A stretch of 64,000 nucleotides of DNA from Thermohalobaculum sp965247385 (GCA_965247385.1 CBDFHG010000002.1:1612001-1676000), one strand, 5' to 3'; counted from the first letter of the stretch, positions 1-8,989 are shown. Program-made: numbers and translations. The notes: generated by a model from the letters alone, not told the origin.

Positions 1-662
1 GCATTCTTTTGCCCGGCAGCATCGCCGGCATCGTTTTCGGATTCATCGCCCTCGCCGGGAGTAACCCGGGCCGTCTCGTCATTCTCGGTGAACTCGCCGA
101 AGGTGGTCTCCAGATCAATCACGTCGCGCAGGAGGATCTTCTCCTCCAGCAACTCCTCGCGCCAGATGGTGATCGCCTGGAAGGTCAGCGGGCTTTCGCA
201 AAGGCCGCCGATCATGGTCGCCCGGCCGGCCTCGATACGCTTGGCGATGGCAATCTCGCCCTCACGCGACAGAAGCTCCACTGTGCCCATCTCGCGCAGA
301 TACATGCGCACCGGGTCATCGGTGCGGTCGACTTCCGTCGGGGTGGCGGCCGTGGTGGTTACTTCGCGGCTTTCGGACTCCTCCGGCTTCGAAGCAGTGT
401 CCTCCTCGCCATCGCCGTCGCTTTCACCCTCGCCCTCAACGACATTGACCCCCATCTCGGACAGCAGCGACATCACGTCCTCGATCTGCTCCGAGGAAAA
501 CTTGTCGGAGGACAGACCACGGTTCAACTCGTCATAGGTGATGTAGCCCTTGGTCTTGGCCTTGGTGATCATCTTCTTGACGTCGGCCTGGCTCATATCG
601 AGCATCGGGCCGGAGGCTTCGGTCTGCTCGGTCTCGGTCTGGGCTTCGTCTTTCGGGGACAT
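1..662 (-). CDS. rpoD: RNA polymerase sigma factor RpoD (sigma-70), N-terminal part
   Basis: Primary housekeeping sigma factor that directs core RNA polymerase to promoters. The gene starts at the ATG whose complement lies at 660-662 and runs off the left edge, so only about 220 N-terminal residues are seen. Region 1.1 is recognisable (MLDMSQADVKKMITKAKTKG, then YITYDELNRGL), followed by an acidic linker rich in Glu and Asp. Region 1.2 follows with DDPVRMYLREMGTVELLSRE and the continuation GEIAIAKRIEAG, which is near-invariant in RpoD. The catalytic-core-binding and DNA-binding regions 2-4 lie outside the window. It follows dnaG on the same strand with a 197-base gap, the order of the macromolecular-synthesis operon known from E. 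coli. Confidence 0.95.
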   Translation of the reverse strand, partial: MSPKDEAQTETEQTEASGPMLDMSQADVKKMITKAKTKGYITYDELNRGLSSDKFSSEQIEDVMSLLSEMGVNVVEGEGESDGDGEEDTASKPEESESREVTTTAATPTEVDRTDDPVRMYLREMGTVELLSREGEIAIAKRIEAGRATMIGGLCESPLTFQAITIWREELLEEKILLRDVIDLETTFGEFTENDETARVTPGEGDESENDAGDAAGQKN

Positions 663-859
663 CAGGCACCTTTCGTCACTGGCCGCAGGGCATCACGGGC
701 GGGGTGGCGGCAGCCGCTCCACCGGCGGAAAAACCGACGCCGCCGATCACGCCCAACCGGGCGATCAAGCCGCGGGGATCGGGCAAACCGGAGAATCGCT
801 GATTCGGGGGCTGCATGTAGAGCTGTTTAGAAAACGAATCACTGATTCGGAAGAGTTGC

Positions 860-2842
860 TCAGTGCTTTTTTGATTTGTAGACCTGATTGTCGAGCATTC
901 GTTGGATTTCGCTCACAGTTTCGCCCTTGTCATCGGTGGAATCGGCGGACCCGAGCCGTTCCGCCTCGTGAAGCTGGTGTCCCGCCTGCTTGATGCGCCA
1001 GGTCCAGTCCTCACCCTCGGCTGCGGGCAGGTCGCGGGTTGCCTCGACCATCTCGGCCTCGAAGGCCAGCGCCGCCTGATGGCGCGCGATCGCCTCGGTC
1101 AGAACTTCGGCCACCCGCGCGGGCGGCTGGTTCGGACGCGCCAACGGATGCGCGCGTGCCTGCGGTAACTTCCCGAGCAGCTCGAACGGGTCAAGCCCGG
1201 TGCGCTCACGCACAGCCCCCGCCAGATCGGCGCCATCGACAAGGGCGGCCAGAATGGCGTCGCGCAGCGGGCCGAACTCGGGGGTCTGCAGCGTCATCTC
1301 CTCCAGCGCTTGCTCGACCGGACCCAGTGCGCCGGGATTATGGCAGGCGATCAGCAGGATGCCGCCCTCACGAATGCGCGCCTCGGCGTGACGCCCGGCA
1401 CCGCCGGACCGCGCAAGATCGGATTTTCGGGTCTCGGCCATCGGCAGGGTGGGCCCAAAGCCTCGTTTTTGCCCCCGGGTTTGACCCCGGTCCTGATATG
1501 ACCCCTGATACTGGCCCTGCTGGCGGCCCCGCATCGGCGCGCGGGCGGGCCTCTCGACCCGGAACAGCTCGGCCCGGCGCGCCTTGATATCCGCGGTGTA
1601 GTGGTTGCGCACCGAAGTGTCGGCGATCCGTCTCAATGCCACCCGCAACCGCTGATCCAGCGCAGCCCGCCGCTCCGGCGTTTCTAACGCGTCGACGCCG
1701 GTCTCGCGCAGCCACAACATCTCGACCAGTGGCCGCGCCGAGTCCAGTACCCGTTGCATCGCCGCGGGACCCTCGGCACGGATCAGGTCATCGGGGTCGC
1801 GGCCCTCGGGCAGGACGCAAAAGCGCAGGCTCTTGCCCGGCACCAGCATCGGCAGCGCCAGATCGACCAGCCGCTCCGCCGCGCGCAGCCCCGCATCGTC
1901 GCCATCCAGAGCGATCACCGGCTCGTCGGCGGCGCGCCACATCAGCGTCAACTGCTCTTCGGTCACCGCGGTTCCAAGCGGCGCCGCGGAGTGATCGAAC
2001 CCGGCAGCCGCCAGGGCGATCACGTCCATATAGCCCTCGGCAACGATCAGCCCGCCCACTTTGCCAGCCGCCTCACGCGCGGGACCGTAATTGTAAAGTG
2101 TGCGGCCCTTGTGAAACAGCTCGGTCTCCGGCGAATTCAGGTATTTCGCCTGGGCGTTCGGGTCCAGCGCCCGCCCGCCGAAGGCGATGCAGCGCCCACG
2201 CGGATCGCGGATTGGAAACATCAGCCGGCCCCGGAACCGGTCGTAGGGCGCGCCGCCATCGTCGGGCTTGATCAGTAATCCGGCGGCGATCGCCTCGTCC
2301 AGGACGCCCTTGTCCTTGAAGTTCCGGGTCTGGTGGTGACGCGCATCCGGCGCAAAGCCAATCTCGAAACGTTTCAGGGTCTCAGCCGACAGCCCCCGCT
2401 TGGCGACATAGTCGCGCGCGCCCTGCCCCGCCGCCCCACGAAAGGCGAGGCCGTAGAGCTGCACCGCCTGCTCCATCACCTCGGCCATCCGGGTCAGCCG
2501 GTCCTTGCGCTCCGCCGCTTGCGGGTCGTGACGCTGCTCGGGCATCGGGATTCCGGCATCGCGGGCGAGGATCTCGACTGCCTCGATGAACGAGACGTTC
2601 TCGACCTCCTTGACGAAGGTAATGGCATCGCCCTTCGCCTGACAGCCAAAGCAGTAGTAGAACCCCTTGCGGTCATCGACATGGAACGATGGGGTCTTCT
2701 CCTGATGGAACGGGCACGGCGCCCAGAAATCCCCCTTGGCGGCATTCGACTTGCGCTTGTCCCACAGCACCTTGCGCCCGACGACGTCGGACAGCGCCAG
2801 GCGGTTGCGCAGCTCGTCGAGGAATCCGGGCGGGAGCGACAT
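860..2842 (-). CDS. dnaG: DNA primase DnaG
   Basis: Synthesises RNA primers for replication and is recruited by DnaB helicase. The 660-residue protein has the expected order: an N-terminal CHC2-type zinc ribbon (C43, H46, C64, C67; CPFH and CFGC), the RNA polymerase core, a Toprim domain with VAEGYMDVIAL and the acidic ALDGDDAG motif, and a C-terminal helicase-binding region. An in-frame extension reaches 2983, but its 47 extra residues are unlike any primase. The Met of MSLPPGFLDELRNRL matches the usual family start, so I use 2842. It lies upstream of rpoD on the same strand. The C-terminal third is Arg/Gly/Gln rich near its middle, a typical linker. Confidence 0.95.
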   Translation of the reverse strand: MSLPPGFLDELRNRLALSDVVGRKVLWDKRKSNAAKGDFWAPCPFHQEKTPSFHVDDRKGFYYCFGCQAKGDAITFVKEVENVSFIEAVEILARDAGIPMPEQRHDPQAAERKDRLTRMAEVMEQAVQLYGLAFRGAAGQGARDYVAKRGLSAETLKRFEIGFAPDARHHQTRNFKDKGVLDEAIAAGLLIKPDDGGAPYDRFRGRLMFPIRDPRGRCIAFGGRALDPNAQAKYLNSPETELFHKGRTLYNYGPAREAAGKVGGLIVAEGYMDVIALAAAGFDHSAAPLGTAVTEEQLTLMWRAADEPVIALDGDDAGLRAAERLVDLALPMLVPGKSLRFCVLPEGRDPDDLIRAEGPAAMQRVLDSARPLVEMLWLRETGVDALETPERRAALDQRLRVALRRIADTSVRNHYTADIKARRAELFRVERPARAPMRGRQQGQYQGSYQDRGQTRGQKRGFGPTLPMAETRKSDLARSGGAGRHAEARIREGGILLIACHNPGALGPVEQALEEMTLQTPEFGPLRDAILAALVDGADLAGAVRERTGLDPFELLGKLPQARAHPLARPNQPPARVAEVLTEAIARHQAALAFEAEMVEATRDLPAAEGEDWTWRIKQAGHQLHEAERLGSADSTDDKGETVSEIQRMLDNQVYKSKKH

Positions 2843-2979
2843 GGGGGGAATATCGCGGGTGGGGGGCGAGTCGGCAAGCGCCGTCACCCGGTCCGGTGCA
2901 CCCAACTGCGAAACAGCGCACTGGCGGCACCTGCCAGTTTTGGCTGTGGTCCGCGGCCCGGCGGCCTGATCCACGCCGC

Positions 2980-3672
2980 TCACAGCAACAGCACCCGCCG
3001 CACCACCGCCTCACACGCCTCCCAGCCCTCTACCCGGTGATGCGCCGCCGGGCTTTCGGGCAGGATGCGGCGCAGGTGGCCGGCACCGACGAAGTGGATG
3101 CGGGTGACCTCCGGCGCACGGCGGGCCGCACTTTCGTGCTGTTTCAGCGAGTCATCGACGAAGGCCGCCGGCGCCGCCGCCGCCCGGGATGCCATCCAGA
3201 ACAGCGCCCGGCCCTTGCCGCCAGCATTCTCGACCATTGGGTAGTCCATCCCCAGCGCCGCCAGGTTGCGACGGCGCAAATCGCGGGCATGGCGGGGTAC
3301 ATTGGTCAGCACAATCACCTGCACCAACCCCGACAGCCGCGCCAGCGCCTGCACCGCGCCGGGCAACGACTTCTGGTTCAGGGTCTCGTCGTGGAAAAAG
3401 CGATCAATCAGACGCAGGCAGTCGTCGAAGGGCACCGGAAATTCCGAATCCACCGGAAAGATCGAACCCTCAAGCTGATACTGGGTCAGCCGGATCCGGA
3501 AACCGATGGTCGGCAGGTAACGCTCCAGATGCGCGGCAAGATAGACCAGCACCTCGTCGGCATCGACCGCCAACAGCGGCCGCCCCGATACGATCGGCAG
3601 GGCGCGGAGTTGGCCCAGCACCTCCGGATCGAGGCTCGCTTCGATCGCCTGGATGGTCATCGGCGGGGTCAT
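2980..3672 (-). CDS. HAD-superfamily-like hypothetical protein
   Basis: A 230-residue soluble protein with the four landmarks of haloacid-dehalogenase phosphohydrolases: LLAVDADEVL (motif I Asp-x-Asp), VIVLTNVP (motif II Thr), a Lys in ENAGGKGRALF (motif III) and AAFVDDS (motif IV acidic pair). The substrate cannot be inferred. It begins four bases after the stop of the DUF3572 gene, so the two are probably co-transcribed. Its stop lies well upstream of the real dnaG start, leaving about 137 bases between them. Family assignment comes from motifs only. Confidence 0.75.
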   Translation of the reverse strand: MTPPMTIQAIEASLDPEVLGQLRALPIVSGRPLLAVDADEVLVYLAAHLERYLPTIGFRIRLTQYQLEGSIFPVDSEFPVPFDDCLRLIDRFFHDETLNQKSLPGAVQALARLSGLVQVIVLTNVPRHARDLRRRNLAALGMDYPMVENAGGKGRALFWMASRAAAAPAAFVDDSLKQHESAARRAPEVTRIHFVGAGHLRRILPESPAAHHRVEGWEACEAVVRRVLLL

Positions 3673-3675
3673 GCT

Positions 3676-3969
3676 TCAGGTCCAGTTTGGCAACGCGCCG
3701 CCGGGCAACGCGGCGCGGGCGCGCATCGGCAGATCGGGACGGATGTTCTCTGCCGCCGCGAAGACGATCAGCGCCGCCTCGTCTGCCAGCAGGAAATCCA
3801 GCACGAAGCCCAGAAATTCGGGCTCGGCGGCGCGGGCGCGCAGATCGCCAGGCCCGGCGCCGGTCGTGGCCAGAAACCGGCCAATCAACTCCTCGTCGCC
3901 CGCCATCCAGGCCAACGCCCGCACCGCCAGCGCTTCGGCTTGTGGCCTGGCCATCGGCTCCGGTCTCAT
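3676..3969 (-). CDS. DUF3572 family protein
   Basis: A 97-residue acidic, Ala-rich helical protein (AVRALAWMAGDEELIGRFLA; LGFVLDFLLADEAAL). It resembles DUF3572, a small alphaproteobacterial family of unknown function commonly found next to the DivK/PleD response-regulator genes, as here. It is divergent from the truncated pleD (start 4156) and probably forms a two-gene unit with the HAD-like gene downstream. The 186-base divergent spacer should carry promoters for both directions. The function is unknown. Confidence 0.75.
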   Translation of the reverse strand: MRPEPMARPQAEALAVRALAWMAGDEELIGRFLATTGAGPGDLRARAAEPEFLGFVLDFLLADEAALIVFAAAENIRPDLPMRARAALPGGALPNWT

Positions 3970-4155
3970 CGCATCTCCCCTCTTGGTCGTTTTGGTCGAT
4001 CGATCGGGTGTTTACCCGCCTGCAGTTAACGTTTCAGCACTCTGTGCCGGGTTCGTAAAGGAAGTGTTAACGCTTTTCACTTCTGATCGGGGACGAACGC
4101 AACCGCTTTCTCGGTCGCCGCCCGAACAGCCGCTACCGCATGAGGTCCAGACCCG

Positions 4156-4770
4156 ATGCCCGGCAGAATTCTTGTGGTCGATGACGTCGCGACAAACCGG
4201 ATGATCGCCCGGGCCAAACTCACGGCCAGCTATTTTGATGTCGTCGAGGCGGACTGCGGCGAACGGGCGACCGAGTTGGTGACAAGCGAACAACCCGACC
4301 TGATCCTGCTCGACGTTCTGATGCCCGGGACCGATGAGTTCGAAACCTGCCGCAGGCTGAAGGCGGCCCATGCGACCCTGCATATCCCGGTGGTGATGCT
4401 GACCGCGCTGGACAATCAGGCGGACCGACTACGCGGGCTCGACGCCGGGGCCGATGATTTTCTGTCCAAGCCCTATCCGGACATGGCGCTGTTCACCCGG
4501 GTCTCCAGCCTGATCCGGATGAAGCAGATGGTCGACGAACTGCGTCTGCGCCACGAGACCTCACGCGAGCTTGGGCTGGAAGGCATGACCAGCGTTGATT
4601 CCGGGTTGAACTTTGCCGATTCCTCGGTGCTGTTGGCCTGCAACGGGAACGATCTCATGGCCGGAACCGTGGAGGAAAACCGCACCCGCCTCGGCTGTGC
4701 CATCGAATCCGCCGAAGGCGAAACCGCGGCGCGGGCGCTGCTGGCCTCGAACTGGACCTGTCGCGAGTAA
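4156..4770 (+). pseudogene. pleD: PleD-type response regulator, truncated by IS3
   Basis: The N-terminal receiver domain is intact: phospho-acceptor Asp in LILLDVLMPG, conserved Thr in VVMLTALD and Lys in DFLSKPYPD, then the linker helix SLIRMKQMVDELRLRHE. Normal PleD proteins have about 450 residues (REC-REC-GGDEF diguanylate cyclase). Here the second receiver domain breaks off at about residue 199, where the terminus of an IS3 element begins at 4753. The last few codons to the stop at 4770 are IS sequence. The GGDEF output domain is not elsewhere in the window, so cyclic-di-GMP synthesis by this protein must be lost. In relatives pleD is typically followed by rpmG, which here lies 8 kb away beyond IS elements. 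Confidence 0.85.
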
Positions 4771-4945
4771 GTTCCGGCCACTTATCTCATTCCGGCCGCC
4801 TGTCGCTCGAAGCGGAGCGGGCTTTTCCCGCCGAGGGCTGAGTGCCGTCTGCGGGGATTGTAGAAGCCGTTGATGTATTCGAACAGGGCCATTGCCGCCT
4901 GTCTCCTTGTGTTCCACTTGTGGCGCCAGATCAGTTCGCCCTTAA

Positions 4946-5929
4946 CAGCCCGTTGACGAAGTCGGCCCTGGACACGAGCGGCCTGGTCTGATTCTTTGAT
5001 GTTCCGATTTGACCGGGGGGTTCGCCGATGGCGATGGGACTGCGGAAGGATCGTCAGGGTGACTTGATGGTGGGCTGGGCGGAGATGCCGCGCTCGCCGG
5101 GTCATGTGTTTTACGACCGTCTTCAGTCGGTCCTGATCGAGGGCGGCTTCGACGACTTCGTCGAGGCGACCTGCCGGTGCTATTACGCGGCCAGGACGGG
5201 AGCGCCTTCGGTGCCGCCGGGGCGCTATTTCCGCATGCATCTGGTGGGCTACTTCGAGGGCATCGACTCTGAGCGCGGGCTGGAATGGCGCGGCTCGGAT
5301 TCGCTGTCGCTGCGGGAGTTTCTGCGGCTGGAGAGCCGGGATCGTATGCCGGACCATTCCTGGCTGTCGAAGACCCGCACGCGCCTGCCCCACGAGGGGC
5401 ACGCGGCGGTCTTCGACCGGGTTCTGGCGCTGGTCGCCGAGGCGGGTCTGGTGAAGGGCGACCGCATCAAGGTGGATGCCTCGACCATGGAGGTCAACGC
5501 GGCGCTGCGCAACATCGTGCGGCGCGCCGGGCGGTCCCCAGCAACCGCGTGCGGCTCAACTCCGCGCTCGCCCGCAAGACCTTCAAGCTGCGCGCCGAGA
5601 TCGTCGAGCGCTCCTTTGCCCACAGCCTTGATCGCGGCGGCATGCGCCGAACCTGGCTGCGCCGGCGCGAGAACGTGCACAAGCGATACCTGCTTCACGT
5701 CGCCGGCCACAACCTCTCGTTGCTGATGCGCCAACTCATCGGCGCCGGCACCGCGCGCCAGGCTGTGGCGGGCGGATATGGCGGTGTTTTCGTGCTTGTT
5801 GCGCCCGCTGGAGCCGTTCCGGTCGCTCGGATCGTCCTCATCGTCTCGGAGGATGGCGAAACCGCCTGCGCCGCGTTATGTTTCGTCGTGGGGTGAAGCC
5901 CGGTCAATGGCGACTTTTTCAACGGGCTG
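4946..5929 (+). mobile_element. IS1182-family element, internally deleted, nested in IS3
   Basis: Inverted termini CAGCCCGTTGACGAAGTCG (left) and its near-complement (right) are bounded by TTAA on both sides (4942-4945 and 5930-5933), a target duplication. At 984 bases it is much shorter than a full element of this type. Confidence 0.85.
5028..5896 (+). pseudogene. IS1182 transposase with internal deletion
   Basis: The N-terminal part (MAMGLRKDRQGDLMVGWAEM, then the DUF772 domain with GRYFRMHLVGYFEGID and WLSKTRTRLP) is intact to IDVDAST-like KVDASTMEVNAALRNIVRR. Codons for the central DDE region are then missing. The C-terminal part resumes in another frame (AVPSNRVRLNSALARKTFKL, then GGMRRTWLRRRENVHKRYLL). 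Comparison with the second copy at 41.2-42.3 kb shows that about 420 bases were deleted at about 5520. The protein is non-functional. Confidence 0.85.
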
Positions 5930-6901
5930 TTAAGGGTCTTGAAGAAGGTCTCGACGACGGCGCTCGCCATTGTCGCTCGGATCAATGGCGCGACAAGGCT
6001 CGCTCGCAGCAATTTCCCTTGCCGCTCATCGAGACCAGGAAGCCGTGTTTCTTGAGGCTTTTCTGATAGTCGCCCGAGCAGTACTGGCTGCCGCGATCGC
6101 TGTGGTGAATGCACCCTGGCGGCGGTTGGCGAAGGGCGACGGCCATATCCAGGGCGCGAATGGCAAGGTCCCGTTTCAGGCGGTTGCTGACCGCCCAGCC
6201 GATCACACGACGGGAGTAGAGGTCGAGAATGACGGCCAGATACAGCCAGCCTTCTCCGGTCCAGATGTAGCTGATGTCGCCGGCCCATTTCCGGTTGGGC
6301 GCATCGGCTGAGAAATCCCGGTCCAGCAGGTTCGGTGCCACGGCGAAAGAATGATTGCTGCCCGTGGTCGCCTTGTACTTCCTCGTCCTCACTGCTTTTA
6401 TCCCGTTCTCACGCATCAGCCGGCCGACACGCCGGTGGCCGACCTCAAGACCCGGCTCCAGCAGTTCTTCGGTCATCCGCGGTCGACCATAACTGCCGAG
6501 GCTGAGCCGGCGCTGTTCGCGGAGATGGGACAAGATGACCATGTCATCCCGCTGACGCTGACACATCGGACGGTCGCGCCAAGCGCGATATCCCCGTGAC
6601 GACACCCGCAGCACACGGCAGAGAAGCTCGATCGGCCAGGCCTTCCTCCAAGCGTCGATGTAAGCAAACCGCTTCATCTTTGGCTCGCGAAGAAGACCGC
6701 CACCTTTTTCAGGATCCCCCCTCTCCTCCTTGAGAACTCGATTCTCCTTGCGAAGGCGCGCGATCTCTTTCTCGACATCATCGTGGGGGCCAGCCATCAG
6801 TCTCAGCATCGCGTCCTGCGCAACGTCCTCCGCCTCCGCCTCGTCGCCCAGAATGCGCCAGGCATGGCGCAGCACCCCTGGCAGCAACTGATCGGTCAGA
6901 A

Positions 6902-7629
6902 GGGGCTGACCCGGATAACTACCTTAGATGCCGCTTAACCCATTGTCTTGTTTGGTATAATTTGATTGATGGGTCACTGTTGTTAAAACGCCACTCAGAT
7001 TCCTTCACATACAGGCAAATACAGGCCGAACTGGGCCTTCGGGACACCGTTGAATTTGCCCATATGACGTTTTGCCTGGCGCCAGAAATTCTCGATGCCG
7101 TTGATGTGATTTTCATCGTCGGCGAACAGCTTTGAGTGGGTGATCCGAAAGTGCTTGAAGTCGGATACATCCAAGACGTTGTCGCCCTTCCAGCCGTCAG
7201 AACAGACGATGCTGTCGGGGATCACCTTGCGCTCGATGATGGGTATCAATGTTGCGCTTGAGGCATTGGCAACAATCTTTGCGTATACCCGCCCACCCCG
7301 CTTCAACAGGCCGAATACAGGGGTTTTTCCAGCCGCACCCCGACCACGCTTGGCCTTGCGCTTGCCGCCGAAGTAACTCTCGTCCACTTCAGTTTCACCC
7401 CCGAACATCGCTTCGCTCTCAGCCTCCGGTTCCAAGGCAATCATCTCACGCGGACGGTGGAAAAAGTAACCGGCTGTCTTGCGGTTCACGCCACACAGAC
7501 TGGCCGCTGTAAGCGCCGTCAATCCAGACACAAAATGCGCGATCAAACGATCTTGTTTACAGGGACCGAGACGACTCCTGCGCATAACTTCCATGATAAC
7601 TCCAAAAATGAGTTATCTGGGTCAGCCCC
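6902..7629 (-). mobile_element. IS1595-family element with 8-bp target duplication
   Basis: The terminal inverted repeat GGGGCTGACCCGGATAACT (6902-6920) matches its complement at 7611-7629 in 18 of 19 positions. The flanking direct repeats GGTCAGAA at 6894-6901 and 7630-7637 are an 8-bp duplication, as expected for IS1595. The element is 728 bases long. Partial copies of the same right end occur at 27330, 32360 and 50940. Confidence 0.93.
6919..7594 (-). pseudogene. IS1595-family transposase, frameshifted near C-terminus
   Basis: An ISXO2-like DDE transposase. It has an N-terminal helix-turn-helix (TALTAASLCGVNRKTAGYFF), then TEVDESYFGGKRKAKRGRG (first catalytic Asp), IPDSIVCSDGWKGDNVLD (second) and NHINGIENFWRQAKRHMGKF (Glu). 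The main frame stops at 6995 after FGLYLPVCEGI. The normal ending (KESEWRFNNSDP, then QWVKRHLR) continues in another frame to about 6919. The catalytic residues are all present, so the frameshift affects only the last 25 or so residues and residual activity cannot be excluded. Confidence 0.85.
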
Positions 7630-7771
7630 GGTCAGAATACGCGCCGCATCCTGATCGCCCACGGCGAACCGGGCCAGAAGCAGGGCGTTGTCGTCGGTCC
7701 GCGGCGTGTCCCGCCTGGTTTTCGACCGCGTGTCCAGCATGGCCGGCATCTATTCTGCTATGCACCGGTCC

Positions 7772-8236
7772 TCATTCGTCCGGATGCCTGTCATTGTGCC
7801 AACCCCGCGGTCCCCCATTCGGCCGGGTGCGGATTTTCCCACACAATACTCGGCCATCGCCGTCGCTGTCGAGGCGGACGAATTGCGCAGCGCTCCGACT
7901 ACCAAACTCGGCATCAAACTCGGCGCGCTCGACCCGACCATCGCCGTTCCTGTCCATTCTGGCAAATTTATTGCCGATCCGCCTGGCGATCCGCTCCTGC
8001 GCCGATACCAACATCTCTTCCTCGGTGACGCCGCCGTCGCCATCGGCGTCCAGTCGCAAGAAACGCACAGCCCGCACCGCGTCGGCCTCGGTCGGGGTGG
8101 TCTCGCCGTCGCCGTTCAAATCGGCGCGCTGAAGCATCCGGTCGCCGCGCCCGCACCGGCCTTCGGCAATCGCCGGCAATGCGACGGCGATCATACCGGT
8201 GGCGGCAAATACGGCAAATGCAACACGGCGTTTCAT
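7772..8236 (-). CDS. Exported EF-hand calcium-binding protein
   Basis: A 154-residue protein with a Sec signal peptide (MKRRVAFAVFAATGMIAVAL, cleavage after AIA). Four EF-hand-type loops follow: DLNGDGETTPTEAD, DADGDGGVTEEE, DRNGDGRVERAEFD and DSDGDGRV. It is predicted to be periplasmic or secreted and to bind calcium. It is the upstream gene of a probable operon with the now broken ECF sigma gene, 22 bases away. Similar EF-hand/sigma pairs in Rhodobacterales suggest a calcium- or envelope-responsive system; that role is inference. The C-terminal tail after the fourth loop is Arg/Gly/Asn rich and not family-like. Confidence 0.85.
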   Translation of the reverse strand: MKRRVAFAVFAATGMIAVALPAIAEGRCGRGDRMLQRADLNGDGETTPTEADAVRAVRFLRLDADGDGGVTEEEMLVSAQERIARRIGNKFARMDRNGDGRVERAEFDAEFGSRSAAQFVRLDSDGDGRVLCGKIRTRPNGGPRGWHNDRHPDE

Positions 8237-8471
8237 ATTGGCCTCATCCTATGGTGCGGGCTCAGCTCCGGGGTTTTACCCTGTCCGGGCTCCTGTATTC
8301 CGGCCGGATATCCATCGACCCGCACTTCAGAAACGTCCTCACGCACAAATTCCGTCGCGGGCCGCTGCAAAAATGCCCCCCTGCCTCCATGCTTCACTGC
8401 TCGAAGCGACATGGTGCCGCAACACCGATTGCGCAGGTGCGCATCCCGCGTTGCGCGCCTACATTTCAGCA
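8237..8471. promoter_or_regulatory. Divergent intergenic region, EF-hand gene / DUF983 gene
   Basis: A 235-base non-coding spacer between divergent genes, expected to hold promoters for both. I see no clear consensus box or operator. A reading frame from 8199 runs into DUF983, but its N-terminal residues are not family-like. Confidence 0.4.
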
Positions 8472-8900
8472 ATGGGCCAGAACCTGATTCTCGATGTCAT
8501 CGGCTCGACCGACCGCACGGACGCCGCCGGCACCGGTGAGCGTGCATTGCTGCCCGCGCTGATGCGCGGCTGGCGGCGGCGCTGCCCGAACTGCGGCGGC
8601 GGCCCGATGATGGACGGGTATCTGAACGTGCGTCACAGTTGCGCCGCCTGTGGCGAGGAACTGCATCACCACCGCGCCGACGACTTGCCCGCCTGGGCGA
8701 CGATCCTGATCGTCGGGCATTTTCTGGTCAGCGGCTTGATCATGGTCGAATCCAACTTCATGCCGCCGCTCTGGGTGCACTGGTCGATCTGGCCGGTGGT
8801 GACCTTGGGGCTGACCATGTGGTTTCTGCCGCGCGTCAAGGGCATGATCGTAGCTCTGCAATGGAGCAAGCGAATGCACGGTTTCGACGACCGAGCCTAG
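8472..8900 (+). CDS. DUF983 family zinc-ribbon membrane protein
   Basis: A 142-residue protein with two CxxC pairs (RCPNCGGGP and SCAACGEEL), forming a zinc ribbon. Two hydrophobic segments follow: PAWATILIVGHFLVSGLI and the stretch around WSIWPVVTLGLTMWFLP, so it is probably an inner-membrane protein. The start at 8472 is chosen because the family begins shortly before the ALMRGWRRRCPNC motif and the upstream extension is Pro/His rich and unrelated. DUF983 is widespread in alphaproteobacteria and often next to Nudix and rpmG genes, as here. Its function is unknown. Confidence 0.88.
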   Translation: MGQNLILDVIGSTDRTDAAGTGERALLPALMRGWRRRCPNCGGGPMMDGYLNVRHSCAACGEELHHHRADDLPAWATILIVGHFLVSGLIMVESNFMPPLWVHWSIWPVVTLGLTMWFLPRVKGMIVALQWSKRMHGFDDRA

Positions 8901-8989
8901 AGAGCAGGCTCAACCCGAGCAGGACTTGCTATGGACAGCCTTGATGCCACGCTCCATAGTCCGCGCGACCATCCCCCGCCGGTTATGAG

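Larger units (their letters stand above)
4753..6797 (-). mobile_element. IS3-family element, 5'-truncated and split by IS1182
   Basis: The element reads on the minus strand. One terminus (TGGACCTGTC) is at 4753, inside pleD. The other terminus and the start of orfA are missing: homology begins around 6797 inside orfA (AGPHDDVEKEIARLRKEN), fused directly to a sigma-factor gene fragment. An IS1182 derivative sits inside orfB at 4946-5929. The truncated end suggests a deletion between an IS3 copy in pleD and the sigma gene. Confidence 0.8.
4782..6797 (-). pseudogene. IS3 transposase OrfA/OrfB, interrupted
   Basis: The remaining part of OrfA is fused in frame to OrfB (OrfB start near 6677). OrfB has the HTH_21 region, WAGDISYIWTGEGWLYLAV with the first catalytic Asp, then CIHHSDRGSQYCSGDYQ with the second. 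The reading frame is lost near 5980 at GKGNCCERAL because of a short insertion. The third catalytic motif reappears out of frame as VVETFFKTL at about 5935. After the nested IS1182 element the C-terminus resumes as ELIWRHKWNTRRQAAMALFE with the typical ending NPRRRHSALGGKSPLRFE, stopping at 4782. Rejoining across the TTAA duplication gives the family-like KTL-KGELIW. The protein cannot be functional. Confidence 0.85.
6798..7749 (-). pseudogene. ECF-type sigma-70 factor, interrupted by IS1595 and truncated by IS3
   Basis: The N-terminus begins at 7749 (residues NALLLARFAVGDQDAARILT), stops at the IS1595 insertion, and resumes after it as DQLLPGVLRHAWRILGDEAE followed by AEDVAQDAMLRLM. This is region 2 of an ECF sigma factor. 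Removing IS1595 and one copy of its 8-base duplication restores the frame exactly (ILT-DQLLPG). The gene then ends abruptly at about 6798 in the truncated IS3; regions 3-4 are absent from the window. It lies directly downstream of an EF-hand gene on the same strand, a familiar pairing. The original regulator is lost. Confidence 0.85.

Noticed and set aside
860..2983. dnaG start at 2983
   Set aside because: The extra 47 residues overlap the end of the HAD-like gene and lack similarity to primases; the zinc-ribbon N-terminus normally begins near MSLPPGF.
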